Below are positions 1 to 5,162 of a DNA stretch of 7,011 bases, piece by piece. Numbering within the stretch: the first letter of the stretch is position 1; the number at the start of each line of letters is the position of its first letter. The notes under the pieces were generated by a model, which was not told the origin of the DNA, did not search any database, and saw nothing but the letters and a program-made list of their open reading frames with translations. The DNA is from Alphaproteobacteria bacterium (GTDB lineage Bacteria; Pseudomonadota; Alphaproteobacteria; DSM-16000; Inquilinaceae), in assembly GCA_029263555.1 (NCBI GenBank), contig JAJUFW010000154.1, positions 1 through 7,011 on the forward strand, given 5' to 3'. Made by a program: the position numbers and the translations under genes.

Positions 1-1
1 C

Positions 2-259
2 ACCGCCGACGGCTCGAAGGCCTATGTCGCCCTCGGCCCGGCCAACCGGGTTGCGGTGATCGACACCGAAACCTATGAGGTCGAGGATTACCTCCTGGTC
101 GGACAGCGGGTGTGGCAGCTTGCCTTTTCGCCGGACAATCGGCTCCTCGTGTCGACCAATGGCTCGTCCAACGACATCTCGGTCATCGACGTGCAGGAAG
201 GGAAGGTCCTGAAGTCGATCACCGTGGGCGAGCTGCCGTGGGGGGTGGCGATCCGCTGA
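2..259 (+). CDS. YVTN-type beta-propeller protein, PQQ-catabolism-associated (C-terminal part only)
   Basis: The open frame enters from the left edge; 85 residues precede the TGA. Visible are about two propeller blades with the YVTN-family pattern: a D-G-S-K-A-Y-V turn (residues 3-9), V-A-V-I-D-T (17-22), F-S-P-D-N-R (42-47), I-S-V-I-D-V (59-64), then I-T-V-G-E-L-P-W-G-V-A at the C-terminus, where the last strand would close the ring. Such proteins are normally exported to the periplasm; the signal peptide would lie outside the window. The next gene starts one base after the stop, so they are cotranscribed. Propellers of this kind are known beside ABC ATPase/permease pairs and PQQ-dependent alcohol dehydrogenases; their biochemical role is unsettled, with a periplasmic binding or chaperone-like role as inference. 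The fold call is firm; the PQQ link rests mainly on the neighbouring ATPase and permease. Confidence 0.82.
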   Translation, partial: TADGSKAYVALGPANRVAVIDTETYEVEDYLLVGQRVWQLAFSPDNRLLVSTNGSSNDISVIDVQEGKVLKSITVGELPWGVAIR

Positions 260-260
260 G

Positions 261-1052
261 ATGGATCGGGCGGCGCCACTGCGCGGAATGCAGGGCAGCG
301 GGTTCGAAGTTCGGACAGGTGAGGTGCCGGCCTTGTCGGTGGCCGGACTTTCCCATCGCCTGGGCGGACGGGATATTCTCTCGGACGTCGACCTCGTCGT
401 CCCGGCGGGCAGCTTCGTCGTGCTTCTGGGGCCGAACGGCGCCGGCAAGACGACGCTGTTCTCCCTGCTCACCCGGCTCTACACGGCCCGCTGCGGGACG
501 ATCGAGATCTTCGGGCATGACCTTGCCCGGAATCCCGGAAAGGCGCTGGCGCTTCTGGGCGTAGTCTTCCAGCAGCGCTCCGTCGATCCCGACCTGACGG
601 CGCGCCAGAACCTGGCCTATCACGCGGCGCTTCACGGCATGCCCCGCGGCACGGCCCGCCGCCGCATAGAGGCCGAACTGGAGCGGGTCGGGCTCGCTGC
701 CGAGGCAGACCGCAAGATCCGCAGCTTCTCGGGCGGCGAGCTTCGCCGCATCGAGATCGTCCGGGCGCTTCTGCACGGACCGCGCCTTCTCCTGTGCGAC
801 GAGGCGACGGTAGGGCTCGATGTCCGAAGCCGCGCGGCGATCCTGTCGGACGTGCGCGATCTGGTGCGGGAGCGGGGGATCGCCGTGCTTTGGGCAACCC
901 ATCTGATCGATGAGGTCGAGCCGGAGGATGCGACGGTGATCCTGCATCGCGGGCGCATCCGGTGGCAGGGCAGGGCCGGGACAATGGCGGCCGACATGGG
1001 CCGCGGCCGGCTGCAGGACGCCTTCCGCTCGCTGACGGAGGAGGCGGCATGA
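261..1052 (+). CDS. ABC transporter ATP-binding protein, PQQ-dependent alcohol dehydrogenase-associated type
   Basis: A 263-residue nucleotide-binding subunit that would power the permease encoded next. All ATPase motifs are present: Walker A GPNGAGKTT (57-65), Q-loop Gln104 in VVFQQ, signature FSGGE (156-160) instead of LSGGQ, Walker B LLLCDE (176-181), D-loop ATVGLD (182-187) and H-loop His214 in WATHLIDE. The stretches FSLLTRLY, QNLAYHAALHG and LWATHLIDEVEP resemble the ATPase subfamily found in PQQ-dependent alcohol dehydrogenase loci (recognised from memory, not searched). The core begins near residue 25, leaving about 23 extra N-terminal residues. ATG261 has no clear ribosome-binding site, so a later start such as ATG288 is possible, although the one-base gap to the preceding stop favours translational coupling. 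The last bases overlap the permease start (ATGA). Substrate is unknown; with an ABC-2 permease and no binding protein nearby, export is more likely than import. Confidence 0.92.
   Translation: MDRAAPLRGMQGSGFEVRTGEVPALSVAGLSHRLGGRDILSDVDLVVPAGSFVVLLGPNGAGKTTLFSLLTRLYTARCGTIEIFGHDLARNPGKALALLGVVFQQRSVDPDLTARQNLAYHAALHGMPRGTARRRIEAELERVGLAAEADRKIRSFSGGELRRIEIVRALLHGPRLLLCDEATVGLDVRSRAAILSDVRDLVRERGIAVLWATHLIDEVEPEDATVILHRGRIRWQGRAGTMAADMGRGRLQDAFRSLTEEAA
1037..1044 (+). promoter_or_regulatory. Ribosome-binding site for the ABC permease
   Basis: GGAGGAGG lies 4 bases before ATG1049. It supports that start over the upstream in-frame GTG962, which lies deep inside the ATPase gene and has no comparable site. 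The stop of the ATPase gene overlaps this start, so coupled translation is expected. Confidence 0.75.
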
Positions 1053-1861
1053 TCACGGCCGGCTATCTCCGCTGCCTCCGCGGGATCGTCGTGCGCGAGA
1101 TGCTGCGTTTCGTGCATCAGCGCAGCCGCTTCGTCGCCGCGCTGGTCAGGCCGCTCGTCTGGCTGTTCATCTTCGCCGCCGGATTCCGGTCCGTGCTGGG
1201 CGTTTCGATCATCCCGCCTTACGAGACCTACATCCTTTACGAGGAATACATCGTGCCGGGGCTGGTCGCGATGATCCAGCTTTTCACCGGCATGCAGGGC
1301 TCGCTCTCCATGGTCTATGACCGCGAGGTCGGCAGCATGCGCGTCCTGCTGACCAGCCCGCTGCCGCGCTGGTTCCTTCTCGTCTCGAAGCTCCTGGCCG
1401 TGACCGTCCTGTCGCTGCCGCAGGTCTACGTCTTCCAGATGATCGCCCGGCTGTGGGGCATCGAACCGCCGACGCTCGGCTATCTGACCGTGCTGCCGGC
1501 TCTCCTCTTGTCCGGGATGATGCTCGGGGCTCTCGGCCTGCTTCTGTCGTCCATGATCCGTCAACTGGAGAATTTCGCCGGAGTCATGAACTTCGTGATC
1601 TTCCCGATGTTCTTCGCGTCCTCGGCCCTCTACCCGCTGTGGCGGATCGAGGAGGCGAGTCCCCTTCTGCGGGACATCTGCGCCGTCAACCCGTTCACCT
1701 ACGCCGTCGAACTGATCCGCTTCATGCTCTATGTCCGCATCGACTTCCTTTCGCTCGGGCTTGTCGTCGCGTATGGCGCGGCCTTCCTGGGGGCGGCCAT
1801 TCTGGCATACGACCCGGCGCGCGGCGTCGTCGGGCGGGTCAGGGCGGCGGTCGATGCCTGA
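1049..1861 (+). CDS. ABC-2 type transporter permease, PQQ/alcohol-catabolism-associated type
   Basis: A 270-residue inner-membrane permease with the ABC-2 (NodJ/DrrB-like) layout: a cytoplasmic N-terminus with the amphipathic stretch VVREMLRFVHQ, then about six hydrophobic segments near residues 28-48, 66-86, 110-133, 145-167, 176-198 and 235-253. Family landmarks are MVYDREVGSMRVLLTSPLPR (89-108), the cytoplasmic coupling loop after the second membrane segment, and the closing blocks ALYPLW (193-198) and NPFTYAVELIR (214-224). It should dimerise and pair with the ATPase encoded immediately upstream. Permeases of this type beside PQQ-dependent alcohol dehydrogenase genes have been called PedC-like; the transported compound is not established, and both export of a toxic alcohol/aldehyde and export of a cofactor-related compound remain possible. 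Start chosen from the strong GGAGGAGG and the ATGA overlap. Confidence 0.9.
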   Translation: MITAGYLRCLRGIVVREMLRFVHQRSRFVAALVRPLVWLFIFAAGFRSVLGVSIIPPYETYILYEEYIVPGLVAMIQLFTGMQGSLSMVYDREVGSMRVLLTSPLPRWFLLVSKLLAVTVLSLPQVYVFQMIARLWGIEPPTLGYLTVLPALLLSGMMLGALGLLLSSMIRQLENFAGVMNFVIFPMFFASSALYPLWRIEEASPLLRDICAVNPFTYAVELIRFMLYVRIDFLSLGLVVAYGAAFLGAAILAYDPARGVVGRVRAAVDA

Positions 1862-1867
1862 AAGGAG
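1861..1867 (+). promoter_or_regulatory. Ribosome-binding site for the exported protein gene
   Basis: AAAGGAG sits 7 bases before ATG1875, directly after the permease stop codon (1859-1861). It fixes the start of the next gene at 1875, where a signal peptide begins, rather than at an in-frame ATG near 1731 inside the permease gene. Confidence 0.78.
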
Positions 1868-1874
1868 ACCTGCC

Positions 1875-2546
1875 ATGACCACGGCCACAAGACTTGCCGG
1901 GGCGCTGCTGCTTGCCGCGTCGGTTGTCGGACTGGCCTCGACGGGCGGGGCGCAGCCGGTGACCGAGGGCTGGCCCTGCATCCAGGTCCTGCAGCCGCAG
2001 CTCTCCGCCGGTGCCATGTGGACGGGACCCGATCCGGCCGAGGCGGCCGGCACCTGGCAGAAGGTGCCCGAGGTCGAGGCGCTGGTCGGGCGGGTGGCGC
2101 CGCGCAGCGTCCCGTTGGAGGAGGCCGAGGCCGAGCTTCGCCGCTTCGCCGCCGGGATCGACCGGGAGCAGGTGCCGGTCGTTCTGACCCAAGTCTTCGC
2201 CGGGCTGTTCGAGACGATGGACGACGAGCGGACCGAAATCATCCGCGGCATCCGGCGTTTCCACGACCGTCAGGAGCTGCTGGCCGAACGGATCGAGGCA
2301 ACGACGGGTGCGCTGGACCGTCTGGACCCCCAGCCGGCCGATCCCGAAACGGCGGAGAGGCGCCAGGATCTGGAAGCCCAGCTCGCCTGGGATGCGCGCC
2401 TGTTCGACGAACGCGAGCGCCTGCTTCCGGCGGTCTGCGAGCAGCCGGTGATCGTGGAGCGTCGCCTCTTCGCCCTCGCTCGGGTCCTCATGGACGAACT
2501 CGCCCGGGCGGATGCCCCGCCGGCCGATGAGGGGCAGGGTCATTGA
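1875..2546 (+). CDS. Small exported protein of unknown function, linked to the ABC transporter
   Basis: A 223-residue protein I cannot assign to a named family. Residues 1-26 form a signal peptide (Arg6, hydrophobic 8-21, then S-T-G-G-A with probable cleavage before Gln27), so the product should be periplasmic. The mature part opens with a conserved-looking block, E-G-W-P-C-I-Q-V-L-Q-P-Q-L-S then M-W-T-G-P (31-53). The rest is charged and predicted mostly helical (81-95, 99-180), with heptad-like stretches at 119-150 and 157-183. There are only two cysteines in the mature chain, Cys35 and Cys188, which could form a disulfide joining the N-terminal block to the C-terminal helix. It is the last gene of the operon, 13 bases after the permease. 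By context it is a periplasmic partner of the transporter or of a quinoprotein system; that is inference. Its stop overlaps the convergent permease gene. Confidence 0.8.
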   Translation: MTTATRLAGALLLAASVVGLASTGGAQPVTEGWPCIQVLQPQLSAGAMWTGPDPAEAAGTWQKVPEVEALVGRVAPRSVPLEEAEAELRRFAAGIDREQVPVVLTQVFAGLFETMDDERTEIIRGIRRFHDRQELLAERIEATTGALDRLDPQPADPETAERRQDLEAQLAWDARLFDERERLLPAVCEQPVIVERRLFALARVLMDELARADAPPADEGQGH

Positions 2547-4300
2547 ACCGGCCAAACCAGCGGGATCGTGAGCAGGGCGAGCACAACCACGATGACGTCC
2601 AGCGGCAGGCCGATCCGGCCGTAGTCGCCGAAGCGGTAATTCCCCAGGCCCATGATGATCGTATTGTTATGGTGGCCGAAGGGGGTCAGGAAATCGCAGG
2701 AGGCACCGATCGCGACCGCGATCAGGAAGGGCTCCGGGCGGGCGCCGGTCTGCTCCGCGATGCTGATCACGATCGGGGCCATGACGACGACGGTGGCCAC
2801 GTTGTTGAGGACGGGAGTGATCGCCATGGTGACGAAGAGCGTGATCGCGAGGAGCGCGGTCGGCCCCCAATGACCGGCCAGGCCCAGGAATTCCCCGGCG
2901 ATGTACCGGGCGGCACCGGTCGTCTCGAGGGCGTTTCCGACGGGGATCATGGCAGCCAGCAGGACGATCACCGGCCAGTCGATGGACTCATAGACGTCCC
3001 TCGCGCCGATCGCGCGGGCGAGGACGAGCGCGATGATCGCACCGACCATGGCGACCGCGACGGACAGGATGCCGGTCGACGTCAGCAGGATCGCCGACGC
3101 GAAGACCACGGCCGGAAGAACGGCGCGCCGCGGCTCGAAGGCGAGCTTTCGGTCGGCGAGCGGCAGACAGCCGAGATCCGGCAGGACCTCCCGGAGCCTG
3201 AACTCGTCTCCCTTGAGCAGCAGGACGTCGCCCTCCCTCAAGGAGAGTTCGTGCAATCGGCCTTCGAAGCGGCGCCCCTGATTGTCCACGGCGACGAGAC
3301 CGATCCCCCAGCGTCGGGGCAGGTCCAGGGAGGCGGGCGTACTCCCCTGCATCAGCGAATTCGGCCCGATGATCGCCTCGGTGAAGACGGTGCCATGGCC
3401 GCTGTGTCCGGCTTCTTCGAACTTCTCTGCAAGTTCAATCCCGTCGTCGGTCAGACGTTGCAGCGCATCGGCATCGGTCCGGACGAGGAGGATGTCGAGC
3501 GGCAGCAGCTTCGCCCGGTCCAGCCGGCCGAAGACGCGGCGCCCCTCCCGCAGGATTCCGTGTACGGCGACGTTGTATTCTTCGGCCAGTTCGCTCACCG
3601 TCCTGCCGGCGAGCGGAGAGGAGGGGCGGACCTGCAGCTCGGTTGCGTATCGGGGCCCTCCGGTGGTCGGCCGTTCCTCTGCGATCCGCTGCGCCGCCGG
3701 AAGCAGGCGCCAGCCGACCAGAACCAGAAAGAGCAGACCCCCGGCAGCGACGGCGGCTCCGGTCGGCGTGAAGTCGAACATCATGAAGCGTACGCCGGTC
3801 GCCTCTTCCCGGAAATTCGCGATCAGCAGGTTCGACGGCGTGCCGATCAGCGTCGTCATTCCGCCGAGGAGAGTGGCGAAGGACAGCGGCATCATCAGGA
3901 GCGAGGGCGGATAGCGGAAGCGGCGGCAGAGCGACATGGCGACCGGCAGCATGAGCGCCAAGGCAGCCACATTGTTCATGAAGCCGGACAGAAAGCCGCC
4001 GAGGCCGCAGAGGATCGCAAGATGAAGGGTCGGCCGCTCGAAGCGAAAGGCGAGGCGGTCCGCGATCAGGTCGATCGACCCGGATTTCGCCAGCGCCCGG
4101 CCGATCACCAGCACCGCCGCGACCGTCACCACCGCCGTGTTGCCGAAGCCCGAGAAGGCGTCCTCGGGCGTGACGACTCCGGCGATGACGGACGCCGTCA
4201 GGCATGACGCCGCGACGAGATCGAAGCGCCAGCGGTCCAGGACGAAGGCCGCGAGCGTGCAGCCCAGGATAACGATGATCGCGGCCTGATCGAAGGTCAT
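2540..4300 (-). CDS. SLC13-type permease with two central TrkA-C (RCK_C) domains
   Basis: A 586-residue inner-membrane carrier of the divalent anion:Na+ symporter / ion transporter superfamily. The N-terminal half holds hydrophobic segments at roughly 7-20, 27-43, 55-70, 92-125, 135-160 and 180-200 with the hallmark NN (109-110) followed by T-L-I-G-T-P-S-N-L-L (150-159). Residues about 220-290 and 305-378 are two soluble TrkA-C-like modules (SPLAGRTVSEL..., LPRRWGIGLVAV...LREGDVLLLKG). The second half repeats the transport motifs: NN (499-500) and S-C-D-F-L-T-P-F-G-H-H-N-N (534-546). Length is normal for this architecture. Bacterial and algal relatives move sulfate or other small anions; the substrate here is not readable from sequence. 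The regulator gene lies 73 bases upstream on the same strand, so cotranscription is likely. ATG4300 has no obvious Shine-Dalgarno. The 3' end overlaps the opposing gene by 7 bp. Confidence 0.9.
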   Translation of the reverse strand: MTFDQAAIIVILGCTLAAFVLDRWRFDLVAASCLTASVIAGVVTPEDAFSGFGNTAVVTVAAVLVIGRALAKSGSIDLIADRLAFRFERPTLHLAILCGLGGFLSGFMNNVAALALMLPVAMSLCRRFRYPPSLLMMPLSFATLLGGMTTLIGTPSNLLIANFREEATGVRFMMFDFTPTGAAVAAGGLLFLVLVGWRLLPAAQRIAEERPTTGGPRYATELQVRPSSPLAGRTVSELAEEYNVAVHGILREGRRVFGRLDRAKLLPLDILLVRTDADALQRLTDDGIELAEKFEEAGHSGHGTVFTEAIIGPNSLMQGSTPASLDLPRRWGIGLVAVDNQGRRFEGRLHELSLREGDVLLLKGDEFRLREVLPDLGCLPLADRKLAFEPRRAVLPAVVFASAILLTSTGILSVAVAMVGAIIALVLARAIGARDVYESIDWPVIVLLAAMIPVGNALETTGAARYIAGEFLGLAGHWGPTALLAITLFVTMAITPVLNNVATVVVMAPIVISIAEQTGARPEPFLIAVAIGASCDFLTPFGHHNNTIIMGLGNYRFGDYGRIGLPLDVIVVVLALLTIPLVWPVQ

Positions 4301-4315
4301 CGGGAAACAGCGTAT

Positions 4316-4329
4316 CAGGTCCGGACCTG
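4316..4329. promoter_or_regulatory. 14-bp perfect palindrome between regulator and permease genes
   Basis: CAGGTCCGGACCTG is its own reverse complement and lies 15 bases upstream of the permease ATG (on the - strand). In DNA it could be a dimeric repressor site. In RNA it could fold as a 5-bp stem with a CCGG loop close to the start codon, where a Shine-Dalgarno is missing. Its half-site differs from that of the palindrome upstream of the regulator gene, so it is not an obvious second copy of the same operator. Confidence 0.4.
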
Positions 4330-4355
4330 TGCGGGGCCGGCGAGAGGGCAGGTGA

Positions 4356-4378
4356 GGTGCAGGGGGACCCTGATCACC
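4356..4378 (-). other. Hairpin across the stop codon of the Rrf2 regulator gene
   Basis: Read on the - strand, GGTG-at-CAGGG-tcc-CCCTG-CACC forms a 9-bp stem with a 2-base bulge and a 3-base loop that contains the TGA of the regulator. It is not followed by a T-run, so it is not a classical terminator. It could cause partial termination or protect the 3' end of the regulator message, lowering or separating expression of the downstream permease. Confidence 0.4.
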
Positions 4379-4832
4379 GGTTCGCGGCCCTGCGTTGGCC
4401 GTTCCCGATGAGATCGAGCCGGCCGTCGATGGCGTCCGTCAGGGACGTCCCGTCCAGGATCCGGACCGTTTCGTTGTGAACGAGCGCGAAGACTTTTCGG
4501 ACCCGGCATGCCTCTTCGCTTTCGCAGTCGTCGCAGCGGCGATACGCCATTCGGCTCAGGCAGGGCAGCGGGGCGAGGGAGCCGTCCATCAGGCGGACAA
4601 TCATGCCGAAGGTGATCTCCGACGCCGGCTTCAGCAACGAATATCCGCCGCTACGGCCGCGCTTGCTCTGCACGATGCCATGGTGCTTCAGGTCGAGCAG
4701 GATCTGATCCAGGAACGGCTTGGGAATCCTGTGTTCGCGCGCGATGTCGTTGACCAGCAGCGTCCGGCCCGGGCCGGCTTCGGCCATGGCGAGGAGGGCG
4801 CGCAACGCATACCGCGCCTTCTGTGACAGCAT
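4374..4832 (-). CDS. Rrf2-family transcriptional regulator with four clustered cysteines
   Basis: A 152-residue regulator from ATG4832. The N-terminus, MLSQKARYALRALLAMAE, is the typical Rrf2 opening, followed by a winged helix-turn-helix (about 25-66: LLVNDIAREHRIPKPFLDQI, then the wing KRGRSGGYSLLKP). The sensor region holds Cys91, Cys100, Cys103 and Cys109 (C-x8-C-x2-C-x5-C). IscR and NsrR carry three cysteines here that bind an Fe-S cluster, with different spacing, so cluster or redox sensing is plausible but unproven. In-frame ATG4841 (adds MGL) and ATG4883 (adds 17 residues rich in Arg and His) are alternative starts; 4832 is preferred because family members begin M(x)LSQ and a weak GAGAAG lies 9 bases before it. 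It sits upstream of the SLC13 permease and probably controls it and itself, through the palindrome at 4903-4929. Relatives include regulators of sulfur and Fe-S metabolism. Confidence 0.88.
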   Translation of the reverse strand: MLSQKARYALRALLAMAEAGPGRTLLVNDIAREHRIPKPFLDQILLDLKHHGIVQSKRGRSGGYSLLKPASEITFGMIVRLMDGSLAPLPCLSRMAYRRCDDCESEEACRVRKVFALVHNETVRILDGTSLTDAIDGRLDLIGNGQRRAANR

Positions 4833-4900
4833 CAGGCCCATCTTCTCACGTTCCGCCCGTCGGTGCCCGCGATGGCCGCGCATCGGTTGCGGCCAGCGAC

Positions 4901-4929
4901 ATTTGAGCCTGCCAGGGCGGCAGGTTCAA
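4901..4929 (-). promoter_or_regulatory. Predicted promoter of the Rrf2 gene embedded in a 27-bp palindrome (probable operator)
   Basis: On the + strand, TTGAGCCTGCC (4903-4913), a 5-base spacer, and GGCAGGTTCAA (4919-4929) form a dyad with 10 of 11 positions complementary and one G/T mismatch. Read on the - strand, the same bases give a -35-like TTGAAC (4929-4924), a 17-base spacer, and a -10-like TCAAAT (4906-4901), each matching 4 of 6 consensus bases. The start codon of the regulator lies about 70 bases further. Long dyads over the promoter are usual for Rrf2 repressors that control themselves, so autoregulation is the natural reading; that the Rrf2 protein itself binds here is inference. 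Confidence 0.6.
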
Positions 4930-5083
4930 CCGTCATGGAAGGGACCAAGGCTACTGCCGTCCACGGCGTACCGACGGCCCGAACCATCGTACGGTATGCA
5001 AATAATCCCTAATCGTTGCTCCGTCCCGTCATAATGGTCGATGGACAGTGACAGGCTGATTTTCGATCATTGACGCCTGAAGG

Positions 5084-5107
5084 TTGTATTTCGTTTGTCG
5101 AAAACAA
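5084..5107 (+). promoter_or_regulatory. AT-rich dyad in the upstream region of the LuxR-type regulator
   Basis: TTGT-a-TTTCG (5084-5093), loop TTTGT, and CGAAA-ACAA (5099-5107) form a 9-bp dyad with a single bulged A, about 55 bases before ATG5163. It may be an operator or a leader-RNA hairpin. No T-run follows it and no function can be read from sequence. Confidence 0.35.
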
Positions 5108-5162
5108 TGAGGATTTTTGCGAAGCGCACCTGAAAGCTATCCGAAGACGGTCGGGGGCGGCG

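Larger units (their letters stand above)
4833..5162. other. Divergent regulatory region between the Rrf2 and LuxR genes
   Basis: About 330 bases without a supported gene. The left part (to 4899) is the leader of the regulator gene. At 4901-4929 lies its palindromic promoter. The middle (4930-5030) shows no clear element to me. The right part (about 4996-5130) is markedly more AT-rich than the surroundings and holds an interrupted inverted repeat (AATGGTCGA 5033-5041 with TCGATCATT 5063-5071, one mismatch) and an AT-rich dyad at 5084-5107. The promoter of the LuxR gene must lie here, but I could not pick a convincing -35/-10 pair for it. Confidence 0.7.

Noticed and set aside
962..1048. Start of the ABC permease at GTG962
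   Set aside because: It would overlap the ATPase gene by 91 bases and add a non-family N-terminus; ATG1049 has GGAGGAGG and the ATGA coupling.
1731..1874. Start of the exported protein at ATG1731
   Set aside because: It would place a Ser/Arg-rich tail in front of the signal peptide and overlap the permease; AAAGGAG directs ATG1875.
632..2251. 539-codon open frame on the - strand opposite the ABC permease and exported protein genes
   Set aside because: Low-complexity Arg/Asp/His/Ser-rich translation with no recognisable domain; the + strand genes have full family motifs and ribosome-binding sites.
2513..2536. TGCCCC/GGGGCA dyad as a terminator for the ABC operon
   Set aside because: The stem is only 6 bp, the loop is 12 bases, it lies inside coding sequence and no T-run follows on either strand.
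2543..4207. 554-codon open frame on the + strand opposite the SLC13 permease
   Set aside because: It is a GC-bias shadow: the predicted protein is a run of Arg, Asp, Glu, Gly and Gln without hydrophobic core or motifs, whereas the opposite frame is a clear membrane carrier.
5030..5035. CATAAT as a -10 box for the LuxR-type gene
   Set aside because: No acceptable -35 element lies 16-18 bases upstream, so a promoter call is not supported.
5070..5162. N-terminal extension of the LuxR-type protein from TTG5070
   Set aside because: The first 20 or so codons mostly end in A or T, unlike the rest of the gene, and the stretch overlaps the AT-rich dyad; ATG5163 fits better.
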